A stretch of DNA of 22,534 bases from Phoronis ovalis (lineage: Eukaryota; Phoronida; Phoronidae), in contig JAOXYB010062723.1 in the NCBI GenBank assembly GCA_028565635.1, positions 1 to 22,534 of the forward strand. Reading direction: 5' to 3'. Shown piece after piece: positions 1 to 14,249 of this stretch. The notes under the pieces are model-generated. The model searched no databases. It worked only from the letters and a program-made list of their open reading frames with translations, and was not told the origin of the DNA. Position numbers and translations under genes: made by a program. Position 1 is the stretch's first letter, and every line of letters begins with the position of its first letter.

Positions 1-62
1 ATACACATGCATATGCACATGCACATACACATACATATACACACACACATACACATACATAG

Positions 63-93
<31 letters not shown>

Positions 94-110
94 TACATCT
101 ATATATATAT

Positions 111-145
<35 letters not shown>

Positions 146-149
146 TATA
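1..149. repeat. Compound CA/TA microsatellite
   Basis: Mixed (CA)n, (TA)n and hexamer-like ATACAC/ACATAT runs, including an uninterrupted CA run near 66-86 and a TA run near 100-114. It ends in repeated CATATA units. The window edge cuts the array, so its full length is unknown. Alternating purine-pyrimidine DNA of this kind is length-polymorphic and can adopt Z-DNA. Confidence 0.95.
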
Positions 150-1210
150 ACATCCCTTGCTATGCAGTAAAGATTAAAGCTGCAGAGCATAATTGCCCAG
201 TGGTTATCAAACATCACATGGATAAGATTAAACTATATTTTCAATTGCTTTCTATACATACTACATATATCAGAATCAGACATTTAAATCCATTCCATTA
301 CTTTAGAAGAATAAACATAGACTATAAATAAATTAAGCCATTCTAAATATAGCTACAGTCAGATCTAGTTTTTAATCAGCAGTATAAGAAAACTAAATAG
401 AAATTACATAAAACTATGGATTGATTTAATTAAACATAAAGACAGAGTAGAAATTCTATTCCGATTAATAATTCCCCGTCTCTTTCTATGGCCTCAAATA
501 TCATATCCTACTTAGAAATAACTACGGCAGAACATTTTTGCTGGGAAACGAATTCCTAAATGGCCTCCAAACATGATAAACCTTGTCATAAATATATCAA
601 AAGTGCAATTAGTTTTGTCTATTTGAGAGAGATTAAATTAGTAGAAATTCTCTCAGAGAATAGTTATTTAAATTCTATAAGTAATCATGAGGAACAGAAT
701 GTCAAATATATCCCCCGACAATTCTGAAGCTGAATAGTAGTAGATGAGAAAAAATCATTTCATCAAATTAGTGTCTTTTTAAAATTTTGATTAATAGCCA
801 TTTTCTAAGCTACTAGAAATTATACAAAATGGTTATATGATTAAGTTAAAGCATATAATATGACATTCACAGGAACAGCTAGAAGACATAAGAGTCTAAT
901 TGATTACTATGTGTGCTAACTACCAGCAATGTTAATGCTTTTAGTTGCAATTTCCAAGATTTATTATTTTCATTATTTTAGTCCCGTTATAGAAAGCTGG
1001 AGACTGGATATTACAATAAGAGAGGATTCAAGGTCTCTATGTTTTGATTATCCATATCCTTGGATCACTGTGCGAGAGAATGTGCCTTAGACTTTGCAAC
1101 CAATTTTTGTACACTAGCTTGTACAACTGTATACATTGTTTTAACTGCAATTTTTTTTTGATGATTACGGGGTGTACGTGCCACCCACATGGGTTACTTC
1201 CTCATGATAT
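150..1210. other. AT-rich intronic DNA without a recognised feature
   Basis: No gene or RNA is recognisable. A 78-codon open frame begins at 1044 on the plus strand and runs into the degenerate repeat that follows; it looks incidental. There is a small perfect palindrome at 645-659 (ATTCTC-TCA-GAGAAT). Confidence 0.6.
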
Positions 1211-1445
1211 CCCTAAAACTGGTTTCATTTTTCTTCAACTAAATCCTAAAAAATGGGTATTTTTTCACGATATAATTTAAAGGTATAAGTGCTTCTAGGA
1301 TTTTTTTCAAGCAAAAACCTTAAAAATTGGTCCATTTTGTGACAGAAAACTCTAGAAATGGTTCCGTTATTGAGAGAGGATCCCTAAAAATGAGTGAAAA
1401 TTTGAGTTTGCGCTGTACATCCAATCTAGAAATATTCCGTTTACA
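1211..1445. repeat. Degenerate tandem repeat, ~32-33 bp period
   Basis: A core close to CCCTAAAAATGGTTCCATTTT recurs at about 1211, 1244, 1318, 1350, 1382 and 1424. Variants include CCCTAAAACTGGTTTCATTT, CTCTAGAAATGGTTCCGTTA and ATCTAGAAATATTCCGTTTA. Spacings are 33, 74, 32, 32 and 42 bp, so most fit one period or about two periods with a lost copy. The units are diverged, which suggests an old minisatellite or an internally repetitive element end. The short open frames on both strands across it are products of the repeat. Confidence 0.6.
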
Positions 1446-4400
1446 CTGGTAAAATGTTATTATGGGAGAAAGCTCAAGAAAATGGAAACTACATGATGTA
1501 TTGACAATGACAGTCATTATATAGGCATCTTTGTTTGACTTCTCTTAAAATCACTATAAAATTGACAGTTTAACTGACTCAAGTCTGGTCAGCAAGAGTC
1601 TTTAAATCCCCATCATACTTAGCTTCTAATGTAATTCTACTGAAACATCACAGAAATAATGACAGCCTGTAAATGAAATTCTAGGGTACTAACAGGTAGA
1701 AAAAATTGAGTAGAAACGACATCGTGATGATTGCATGTGTGTTGCTTAACATGATCTTTCAAATAAAATGTCAGATATCAAAGGCGAAAATTTTGCATCA
1801 ATTACATACATTTGCATCACAATGCTGTAGACAAGTTTAGATAAATACCATGCAACCAAGAGAATAGTTGAGTGCTGATGGACATAGCATGTTAATATTA
1901 TCTGCAGTAAGATAAACTTAAATAGGCATCTACTGCATAGCTAGAAAAGAAATCTTTATCAACCTAAGTTTATACTCAGAAGCTATGGTAAACATCATAA
2001 TTGGAGCCAGTTAAAAAGCTGAGTTAATGCCAAGGTATAAGAAAACTTTAAAAGCAATCCCACTGAATTTGTATATTCCTTCCATTAGGAAGTTCGTTTT
2101 TTATATATAGTTGGTTACTTAAATTAATTGGTATATACCACCAGAACAACACCATACAACCCAACGCATTCACTTGTTGCAAACTCTAGCCCCACCTTTT
2201 AACCCGTCTTTATTTTATCCCCAATGTTTAACAGCAGCAGTTGAATGGATTATATAGCTGCCATCCCTTTACCTATAGACACGTTGGTATTTTTTATTTT
2301 AGTGGACATTAGTCCAATCTATTTTCATACACAAAATTATAAATAAAACTGGATAGGCACCAGAATATATGCTAGTCTTCATACATTAAAGATGTCGTAT
2401 TATGCTAAGCAAAGCATACTATACATCTTACAGATGGTTCTCAACAAATATTAATGTTCGAGAGCCCTTTTGTGAATTCTTTATGACCAGCATGCAAACA
2501 AGAAATTTAATTAAAGAGTGTTTGTTTATCATGCAAGTAACACGATCCAACTTCAAGGATCGACACAGCATTAATATTAACAATTTAAACTCTTCCTACT
2601 TTCTAAAAATTATATCTGTTCATTACTGTTGTGTTTTTCCATACAAGTTTAGTGGATTAGCTTAAAAAAAATCTGTCACCCTGGCTTGTTTTACTTCGAA
2701 CATTGATAATTACAAAATTAGAATGATTAATAATTGGTGATATACATACATTAATAATTACACACACATCCTCTCACGAAAGAATGTGGAGACAAGATTT
2801 TTCTACATCAATCTTTAATTCGAACACCAAAATTTTCAAATTTTCTTATTCGTTCATTTAACTGGATTGTGTTTAAAAAAGTTTTTACAATGGCAAGCTG
2901 AAACCTCTTTCAGATGTCAATCTAACATTCCCTAACTCGTTTAATAAAGTAAAGTTTTAAAAGGCCATATTTTAATCAGTGTCGTCCAGAAGTTGATAAT
3001 GGATACAGCAGAAAAAAAATAAATATTCAATCCACTACACCCAGTATAGGTGAATGGTCCACCTCTGACTTTTCCCATAACTAAAAATAATCTTTTCTGT
3101 CTCATAATCAATAGCATAGGAATCATGTATGTTATATACAACATGCACCTACTGAATGTAACGTTACAGGACTAAATATTGATCACATCAGGATCATTCA
3201 TGATGATGCGACATAAATATTTCACTAAGTATATTAAAAATTCACTGTTTACTAACAGGTTACACAAGGCTCAGAGTAGTGAACATGAAATCTACACATT
3301 CCCTAGGGGTTCTTTGGTGTACTACTGAAACAAGAAATAGTGTACACACCATTTGAATTACATTGTTACACAGCCTACAGAAAAGTAATACATAAAGACC
3401 GACTGCATTCGTAAGCCAATTACAGCAGCATGGTTTGCCAACAGGGTTTGAGCATTCACACTGAAGTTGTTTCCATAGACCAGAACTTGAGCTGAAACGT
3501 CTTTGGCTTAGTGTTAGCTTTGTTAAATTTGCAACTGGTTGTAACTAAATTTAATTTCATGATAATGTGGGATTTGATAATTATAACACCGATACAACAA
3601 AGTTGCAGTTCACAGCAATCGGTAATTTAGCATAACTATCTTATATCTGTACAGCATCCATAAAGTTGAAGCAGTACTATGCTGACGCAAGTATGACGTA
3701 GCACGTTCATCCACCTGTGAAATGCTCAGCAAATATCATCTTTAGTCTACAAAACTCCAGTATCAAATTTTAATGGAAACAAATTCTAATGCTAAACATG
3801 TCAGTCCAAACTATAAGCCGTGCAGTCGAAATATTGGTAAAAGGTATTGTAGATGAAGGCTTTTTCAATGTGGCATTCAGTGCAAAAAATATGTAAATCT
3901 TAAAAAATGTACGAATTTCATTCACCAAAGTCAGTTCTATAATCTCATAACAGTAGAGGCAGTAACACAGTTAGATTATTATTATTTTGAATCCATTGTT
4001 AACAAAAAAAATGTGTGTTATAAAATAGCAATCACAAAAAAATAGTATGATTAAAATTATTACTATTATTTTTTAAATACATTTTAGTGATATTTTAATA
4101 TTATATCACAAAAAACGACAAATATTCAATATCACTACCTTAAGGTCTACACAGCAGTTAGTACCTATTGTAGTTTTCAATACAAACAGACAAGAGGTAA
4201 ATCGGCTCTGTCAACAAACATAATATATCAAGCATAGATGGAATATGTACAGTTCTACTCTGGTATTCAGGCTAACTACACAACAATATTTACTTAAAAT
4301 GTATATGTGGTCAAACACATTTCTCTGCAGGATTTCCAAAGGTGATCCAGTGCTAGATAAGGTAGTCATAAAACATAAATAATGACAAAAACTATGGATG

Positions 4401-7400
4401 AACTGGATGTAAACCTCTAGTTACACACCTGGTTCAGTTCCTGGCAAATTTTATTCTTAGAAATATCTCTAATGTGAAAACAAGAATTTTTAGGTCAAAG
4501 AGTGTGAAAAGAGTTCACAAACACAGAATCCCCTGAAAAAATGGATATTGTAAATTTTTTTTAATGAAGCATGTCACTTTTTGCAAAACTTATTATTAAA
4601 CGCAAAAAAATGGCAAATACTGTGAGAAGCACCCTATCTCCTATATCCACCACTCATGCGTTTGTACTGAATAGATATGAACATTTTTTTACTTTGTTTC
4701 ATCTACTTTTATGTCATTAACAATTATCCCAATTCCCCCTCTTAACCTTACTACTTTCACGAAATACAATCCTCATAATACATAATCCTGATTCTCAATC
4801 CTTTTTGTATCTCGTTTTCTTGCCATATGTGACTGCATGTGGAAACAGGAACTTCTGATGTCCCTTGCTGTGAATGTGACACACGAATAGGTATATACAC
4901 TCAGTATATCATTAGGTTTAGTAACAGCAATAATTAGTACAGGTGCCCATTACAGGAAACCCCAAGTATATAATTTGACCTACATGGGTCAAAACATGTT
5001 ACAGTACTTCAATCCTGGGGCTTTATACAAACCATATAGCACCAAGACGTGATCATTTTAAAGTTTATCAATTAGACAAAACCTTTAAATGACTGTACAT
5101 ATGCAAATTTTAAATTAATATGCAATATAAGTAAGCATCCCGGTGCTTAAAATACCATAAATTCACAAGCGTGTTCAGAATAAAATGTATTATTGGAATA
5201 TCATGAACTATAGTACGTAACGCCTTCTGAAACACGTTATTTGACTATCGATAATTAGGGGCTATTAACAAAATACCTAACTGCTAGAGAAAATATCTAC
5301 CAACATCGCACGCGAGTCATTATTAAAATGAGTAAATTACGGATACTGTGCGTGAGAAATGACGAGTTTAAAACATAAATTGACTTCTTGTGGTTGGATC
5401 ACACAACGCAATGAAGTGTCATGGGGATATTAGTGAATCTGATGTGTAGAAGAAGCCTAAATCAGTTTAATGACTGTCATTCTAAACTGCACGTCTCATC
5501 CCACCTGACTATGCGGGAATGACTGTGATTCAAACTTCTTTTTAGTTAGTCACCTAATAAATTTATTTGTCATTTTTGTTACAAGCTGGCTACATATATA
5601 CAATATCAATAATTCTGAACTGTTTTTTACGCTGATACGAACATAGTGGTCAATACGCGTGTCCATTAGATCACAGTACAATGAAATCGAATTTATCCTA
5701 AGTGTTCATATATTTGTCTTATCGCTTGTGTCTTGATTTTGTTTTCTGCTTTTACGCTGATGCATTTTGAACATGTTTTTTTTAGATAACAGCTTCAGAA
5801 ATTATATTCCGTGCTTAAAGTCACGCAAGATTATTATTTGTACTCCGCACTAGCAAAAATCACTTCAGTTATTTCTAGTCTTACATATATAAACAAAAAG
5901 TACTTTTGAATAAACTTTAAATTATTCAAACACATATAGCTAGTTTTATCATGCAAGTCATGTTTATTTAACATCCAGATACATTTTTTATTAGTTGGTA
6001 TTTTGTGAAACTCAATAAAAAGGTTCCATGTGACAACAGTCTATTTTTCTGTACTTTTCTAAGAACTATTTCACTGGATCATAAAATTTAATACTGGCTT
6101 AATTTAATTTCTCCAAATTCAAATAGCCAAGTAAACACAATATAACTATAAATTCATACTTAGTTTTATGTTTGGAGCCATTCAGTTTCAGTTTTGCTGT
6201 GAGAAGGAAAAGCTGAATCACAATACTGCACTTTTACATTATATTACATATTTAACTAATTTGACAAATTATTGAGATATGCTTTTTTGTCAGCATGAAT
6301 TGCGATAGTAAAAAAATTCTCAGGCTAGATTTAAAAACTTGTTTTTTTTGCCATAGCCCAACAGTGTCCTAACATATTGGTTCGTTGGAAGGTAATTTTT
6401 TTTCTATTAAAATACACGTACACCGAGATGTATATAATTGCATGTAAAAACTTATTATGTACATTATCATTATAAAAAAAGACGACATGATTTATGGACT
6501 AAAAAGTGTCGAGTAGGGTCCTTTTTTTTGGATCGGCCGGGCTAACGCAAATATACTTATTTTAAATTTCAGCCTCATCATATATAGAATAATATTTGAA
6601 ATTGATATACGGTACATATCAGTTGTTTTTACCCTTATAAAACTAGTACAAATTCTGGTATAACCAATGGCAAAGCAATGGCATGCTGTTGTTTGCCCAC
6701 AAACCTAAATCAACATATTATCCTCGTGGCAAGTAATTGGCAACATTAATTTTGCAACACAAGTATCTAAACATGAAAATGAACGCAAGCACAACCTGGT
6801 ACAGGTACTGTATAGCGTGTAGACATATGTTGTATGGCCGAGGGGCATTTCTGTCTTCGATACAGCATAGAAGGAACCAAACTTTCTCTAATTAATAGTC
6901 AAGCCATCACAACACCAAATTCCCAATTGTACCATTTTAAAATGCTACTAGTCTGTTACAAATGTTTGTTACACAATGATTCTTTGTCTTAATACTAGCA
7001 ACCTTTAGGGTTAAAACAATATTAAGTACTACAAATATTGCAACTAAGAACAATAATTAATGTACATTTTGTATATGGAGTATTGATTAATACACACTCT
7101 CTTACTTATATTTTCAGTATTTAATGTATAATCTTAAGTATCAATTTCCAGTGTACCATAAGAGAAGTGCCGATATCTGTATTTCAGCACATGTATAGCA
7201 GTCTTGGAAGTACAAAACAAGACTATGTTTATTAGAACGCTTTACCCCATAGTTCATTTGCTTCTCCCTAAAAATATAAGTGACCCTGTAAAAATTCTCC
7301 CAATTTCATGGGTGAGTTCGATATGGTGATTTCTCATTCTTTTACACATATATTTCTACCATTGGGATATCAAGTAAAATGTCACATTGGAATACCATCT

Positions 7401-10400
7401 GCTATTCTAATTGCACATATTTAACTTTTTATTCACCTTTGATACATAGTGTACTGTAGTTTGGAATTATATGGAGCACACACAAAAATGTACCTACTTT
7501 GGCCTTGACTTGCACAATGAATACTGTGAAACTTAGCCATGGCTTACATATATATATAGAGCCCATATTAAAACACAAACTTCTCAACTATTATAATAAT
7601 ACACTGTTGTTAGCAATATGTTCTAAGCTATTATTTAATATTATAATCAATACAGGAGCTTCATGAATAAGTGATAATAATATTTCATGAATATATAACT
7701 ATTGCATACACTGTTCCACAACTATAGACAAGGAGCTTAATGATTAAGTCCTTACAACTGTTATCAAACAAACACATTCATACTTTACAGATTTAGCAAT
7801 AAAACTACGTAAATTTTTACAAAAAAAATCAAAACGTAACAAGCATGAAGTCATCAGCATTTCCATGAAATAAGCATTGGAACAAAATTTTGCCTCTTCT
7901 TTCTCACTACATAATATATCAAAAATTATTGGTCATACATTCGGATTATTATAAAATTGTCACGTTTGTAAATTATTGGATACTAGGCGAAAAATCCTTG
8001 TTAATCAATATAAACTACAGGAATTAAGGGATATTAGAACTCTAACAGGAAAATATCATAATGAAGTACTGATTACCACACTAACATTAAGCTGTAGCCC
8101 TCGTTATAGGGTGTATAAACTAATGAGGGACTGTGTCACTGTCCATAGTAATTACTATAAGCCAACTCTTTAAAGGACAACTATATACCTGCATAAGTAA
8201 AATTAATTATAACTCCTTCATGTTACAAGTTAAACATGTACATGCAGAGAAGTTTATTGTCTGTGGATTAGGTTTAAATGCAACAACAGATGAATTGTCG
8301 ATCTGGATCTTTCACCAACAAGTTTTCTGTCGCAGGCTATTTATATATAAATGTAAAGGAGGCATTTGTATGAATAAAGTGGACATATTCATAGCTTCTT
8401 GATTGATTACAAAAACTAATTCAGTAATTTCGTTGCCCAAGTAACCTACATCAGTGTAACCTAAAATGGTTCCCAGATTCGAGCATCAGTGTTGCCAAAT
8501 ATAACAAAGCTGTATTCATATCTGCTATGTTTCACCCATTGTACTATAGATTGTAGCTAGTACTTCCCTTCATGGTGTTACAGTAGTATCATGGTATATT
8601 GTTTATTCATCAACAAATTTTGTGAGAGAAGCATGCAATTATCCAAGATATCAAGAAAATAACTTCAACAGTAGTAAACAGTCCAAGATCCAGGATGCTA
8701 AAGGAAGTGTCCACTAAAACGTTAGGCGGTTTGTTGCAAAATCTATATATCTGAGCCACTCAACATTCAACTACAAAACGTTTTGGCTTGACCTGCTTTA
8801 CAACTCAGCTTCAAAATGAGGTGTAGAGGAATAAACAGACAAATAGAAATATTAGCTGTGTGTACATACCAAAAATCAATTTTTGGGAAATTCAGTGTAC
8901 ACAAATTATTTTCATTACAGCTATCCATTAGAAGTTCATCTGTCTATATTGTATTGCTATATTTATGGACACATTGCTAAAAATAACAATGCAATAAATA
9001 AATAACACATAAACAAATAAATGAAAGCAATATAAATAATTAACATTCTTAAATCAGTTTTAAAATACTAACTTTTGCTACACACTGATAAATACTAATC
9101 ATTTAGTTAATTTTTTAAATTTAGAAAGGTCTTTGAAGGAAATACGAACTCGATCCACTCAAGCCTTCATTTACAGGAAGACACAGTTTGCTGATAATAA
9201 TGCAATTGGAATTTCAGAAAATATGGTGTTCACATTAATTTTTTACAAAATAAACGCGTTCACATGAAACATTTGTTCATTCAAGCGAATGGTTATATAT
9301 AATGGTATATAATAATAAAGGCTCGTGATAAAACATTGTTTTCATGATATTCACGCTAATATTTTATTGAAGGCATTGTAGAAAGTCTCATGTATAAGAA
9401 ATGCCTAGTTGTAGTGTTTCCCAAAAAAGAGTATATTCAGAACCGCGGCCACTGATTAATTTATGAAGCCCTGAACATAACTGAGTGAAAAATGGATAAC
9501 TAATTCATGGTTTCAACAATATACAATAGGGCAAAGGAAAGTGTGTGTTATTTTGCTGGCTATGCCACATATATGTATCCAACATGGTTAGAGAAACGTG
9601 TTACTTAATGTGTCAAAATTCTTTGATTTTGGCATACAAAAGAAATCTTAATATGAACATACACACTATCCATAAAAGTAGGCGATTAAGTCTATCCTAT
9701 GAAACGTCCAAGGTTTTTTGAAGGCACGTCCATTAATCAAAGACTACTGTAATCTTTTCCATACAGTCAACCTAATTTCAGTTTGGAATTTAGTACTATA
9801 AACCCACAGTGGAGAAATATGTGCTCCACAAAGACCAACATAAATTCTACATCTATTTAGTTGCTAAGGCTTTGTGCACAGAATTACCTGTTCATTTTGG
9901 GGCATGAAAATGTGTGCATATGTGTACGTCTGTCTACGAAATCTGAATGCTACAATGTTCACCGGAAGTAATAGCATGCATGTTCTCTAATTAAGAAATT
10001 ACAGATTATTAGTCATTATCTTGTTAAATTTAGCATCAAAGGATGGTGATGTAACATCAGAGGTAAAAATAGTTAGAAAGATAAAGATAGAATCATCAGA
10101 GAGATTTGTTTATTATACTTAGTAATAACTCGTAGTTTATAAGCAAAAGTGTAATGCATTAAAAATATGTGACAGTGTCATTTTATTTACTTTTTACAAA
10201 CATTTTTTGTTAGTCTTGAGAAGAACACTTACTACTAGTTGTAACTATAAAATTTGTGGCATCACAAATTATGCATTTTCTTACAATCAGTAGAAATAAG
10301 GTTTTCATAAATAAAACCTTGCATGAAATCCTCAGCCAGCTAGAATATATTTAGCAGGGGTGAAGGCGATGAGTGATTTTTGTTGAAGGCGATATAGCAG

Positions 10401-10670
10401 ATGAAAATATGTTTAATTACAAAATCTATGGCAATGAAATTGGAAAATATATCAGATTATGGCTTGATAATAATCTAAATTGCTAATATAGATTCTAGAA
10501 TTCCTAAGTATCAAAAATTCAATAAATTCTGCAGTCATAAAGATATAAATATGTTTTTACTATTCTTTATAGAAAGGTTAACTTTCACAAACATATAATC
10601 CAGCATTCAAAATTTACATAAATTGTATTCCTAATTTTGTTCAGTTTCAATTGGAGTGTTACGTTTGAGA

Positions 10671-10685
10671 TTTTTTTTTTTTTTT
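10671..10685. repeat. Poly-T run (T15)
   Basis: Fifteen consecutive T on the plus strand. It could be the A-tail of an old retroposed copy on the minus strand, but no recognisable SINE body or target-site duplication was found beside it. Confidence 0.9.
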
Positions 10686-13094
10686 AATAAACGGACAGAC
10701 TTTCAGTTTCAACACCCATTTCTATACAAGCTCCTCATATTTCATATATATCGCCACTTGTAACTTGGCACTGATAAATTAATATATGCGGGATGATGAA
10801 AGTTATTAATTCTGTTATTTTTACAAAAACTAAGTCAATTAAGTCTGGAAATCTATAAATGTGGGCTTTGAGCAAAACAAAAGCCGACACAAACATGGAA
10901 TATAATACATAATTATATAATATGGTATAACCAGGTTTAAAAAATACACAGCTGGATGTCCGCCCCTGTTCGAATGACTATGCAGTGAACTCAATTGAAT
11001 TCTCAACAGGCTATGTAAATGTGTGGGTCACCCACTCGACTAGCTTCCCCTATCCTGCTTTTTTGTTCCTCCCACTCATGTTTTGCTCATTTTATGCTCA
11101 ATTATTGAAACTCTTAGCATCCTATTACTTTTTCACAACAAAGGAATTTAGTAACGATCGAGTTACATTAATACAGCCACGGTTCCCAAGCTCTGTCGCG
11201 AGGAAGGAACAACACGAGACAATGTTCAGATTGATGTAATACAAAGAGACACTAAACACATTAGTGGTATTAAATAGATTGATATCGCAGTCTTCTCTGG
11301 TCTCTAAGAACATACATTTCAACTAGCTCTAATATCAAGAGACCAACTGATGACGTAAAACGTATCTTCAACATTGACCAACCCTATTCTCTTGACATTA
11401 TGTATACTCATATTTGCTGATTAGTGTTATGATGATTAAAAGAACGGCAAACATCCAGATTTTTTACTTTTCTGGCGTAGTAAACGGATAAAGTTCACAG
11501 GGGGTACAGACCAAGCCAAACAGACTCGTTACAGTTTACCAACGTGTAAAAATATTAATTGAATATGCTTGACTACTACTGGTCAATATTAACAGGGAAC
11601 TCGGTGCATAACTATTTTCAATATCGACACTGCTTTACAACTTTAGGCTCTATCTAAATTTTTGGTTCCACCATTGAATCAATTTTTAACCTTTCCATGC
11701 GATTTCAGCCCCCAACCAACATTTTCTTTTTTATTACAGAAATAATCAACATACTTGGTTTTTATCCTTGATTTTGATCCCACAGACCAAATGGGAAATG
11801 TAAAAATTTTGATTCAACAAGCTAGGATTTTCCTCACTTCATTCTAATAACGGTTTACAGTCATTGTTGCACGTTTTTTTTGTCACATGTAATTTGAAAC
11901 ACAGGTAAGGAGCTTGTGGATTGACTAATGACGTCAGCACTATTTACCGAGGTATTTACAGGGAGCAGGCAAGTAATCAAAGCAAAGGTATATGTTTATA
12001 TATCTCATATCATGTCGATATATTTAGCCAAAACTATAAGTAGAATTGTACAACTGCGTACTTATGCTTATTTCAGGAATCTGATAAATTAACTGACACC
12101 CTGGAATGAGTATTAAATATATTAAGAGAGCAAGTAAAAAAATGCCACGTTATAACTCCAAAAATAAGATATGTAACTCTCCCGCAAAGAAATTAGTGAA
12201 CTTTTTGCATTTGGATAGATTTTAGATTCTGTCCACATGATGTACATCTCACACATTAGGAAGTCATCGTTAACCATAAATTAATAATTTCCTTTGTTAT
12301 TATATCAAAAAAAAAAAACATTATGAAATAACCAATTTCCTGCAATCACGTCTCAAACTCGGCAAGTCCAAAATGATAGGATTCGTCAGTCTTTGTGTCC
12401 CTGGTCTGTACCAAATTGATTACAACTGGTCATTAGTGTCTATAGAGTAAAATCAATTGTTTAAAATAAGCTATATTGGAGACATTACACACACACAGTA
12501 TGCAAAGATCATATGGTAAGCCTTTGCTTGGTACTGTCAGTTACATTCTCTAAGTATAATGCATCTACTATTGATCCGTCAATGCATTTGCAAAAACAAC
12601 ACTCACTTTGTTTATGGCATAGCCAGAATGCACTAATCAACATCAAAACAAGTGGATATTCACATATTTATATAAAATAAAAGCCAGCACACACTGAAAA
12701 GTGTACTGAAAGAAAAATTATTCACGGTCATAAAAACAGGCATAAACGTGATCATGTATGCTCCTGATGTTTCCTGTTCTAAGCTCCAGCAAAGCAACCG
12801 AGCCTTAATTCTTTGAGAGAATGCTAACTTATATCTCACATTTTTTAATAGACTTTCTATGAGGAGGTATTATCAGCATAAATATAAACAATAGCAATTT
12901 CCATAGCATCATAACGTTTGAACAGTATCAAATGCACGGTACAGAAAATAGTCATTTACACTATTTATTTGATTGTTTGCTAACTCTGTTTTAAAATATT
13001 TTGAGAAATTTATTTTTGACATCAGTTCATCTTGTGGTGCTAAGCTGGTGTACTAAGTGAGCAGATTTATCATTGTTGTTTAGCATAACACATG

Positions 13095-13111
13095 CCCCCC
13101 CCCCTCCCCCC
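13095..13111. repeat. C10-T-C6 homopolymer tract (G-rich on the gene's sense strand)
   Basis: Ten C, one T and six C on the plus strand, flanked by inverted ACATG/CATGT. On the minus (sense) strand it reads G6AG10, an isolated G-rich tract in AT-rich intron. It might form a two-tetrad quadruplex in DNA or pre-mRNA. Confidence 0.9.
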
Positions 13112-14249
13112 ATGTAATATCATATTTGAATATCAGTCACTATCAGGTTTTCTTGCATCTGATTGGATCTCACAGGAGTAAAATACAGAAAAATGTTGTA
13201 TCCTGTTATTGTATCCTATAATGCAATAACACTTCACTCACTGAGTACTGAATATTACATGATTGGAACATTTCAGTATACAAAAAAATTATAATTTTGC
13301 TTAAACACCAAAATAAATAAGATAGAACTTGCCTATGTACTTTTTATTGACCTTTGTTTACACAGTTCTGGTAGGTGACATTTTTAATAATCTGCAGAAC
13401 TATATATATGGCCAAGTATTTCAGATGTAGTTGAGACTCAGATGGATCAAATAAGGCCTAGTATATACTGCGTTTTAATGTTTTGACGAACTATATATTA
13501 TAATCTTTAGCTAACATTAAAGATTGGCTAAAATACTATCTATCTCGCATTCGGAATTTTGAAACAATTATATCGTTACAGTATAAATGTAGGATCTGGC
13601 TATACATGGCAGATACGTCACTGCATGTATCTCTGTAAGCGGCATAACCAAGAATAACACAGAGGTGATAGAAAATGGGAGTCTGATATTGTTGTGTTTG
13701 TAGCTAGCATACTTTTACTTTGGAGAGACATTTTAATTTAATGATTTACAAGAGCCTATAGATCTAGAACAATGAAATGATACATAAAAGGTACCTAGTT
13801 AGCATGTCATCGTATTCAATTTTTTCAGAATAATTCAGATCTACCTGGTTAAAATTCTCGAAGGTAAAACGTAACATTTGTCAAATCCTGAATAGAAAAA
13901 ATCTGGCGACACTAAGCAATGATAGAAAAAATAGAATCCCTAGAGCAGGGGCTATAATCAACATTTAGCAGACCAGTCAATATATCAGAAAGATTGACAA
14001 TACTTTTGTAAATACCATAAATATCCATTGTCAATTGTTTGGTATTTGGTCGACAGTTATTGTTTAAGTAGTTACTAATATTATTGCAATATTGGATATT
14101 TAACAAACACAAAGAACAAAACCTGGCATAAAAATTGTTGAAAACCTAACATTTAACTAGTATTTACCTTATTGCAATATGGTCATATTGATAACAATGC
14201 TACATATGATAACATGAAAGGAATCATAATATTATGCTTCATAAAGATG

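Noticed and set aside
1-149. CRISPR-like regular repeats at the left edge
   Set aside because: This is a eukaryotic CA/TA microsatellite with no spacer structure.
865-890. Minus-strand GCTGTTCCTGTG resembling part of the Kv4 S6 motif ALPVPV
   Set aside because: Only V-P-V matches, and the residues on both sides do not fit S6; no splice sites frame it.
4400-4450. GGTTCAGTTCC near 4430, a possible Pol III B-box
   Set aside because: Only a partial upstream A-box at too short a spacing; no cloverleaf could be drawn.
7976-8402. Two overlapping plus-strand frames near 8 kb
   Set aside because: Overlapping in different frames, AT-rich, no domain. A hairpin at 8099-8130 falls inside them but has no clear role.
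10950-11322. A plus-strand frame at 10985 and a TGTTCGAATGA sequence resembling a tRNA B-box near 10967
   Set aside because: No matching A-box at the right distance upstream, and the open frames overlap on opposite strands without homology.
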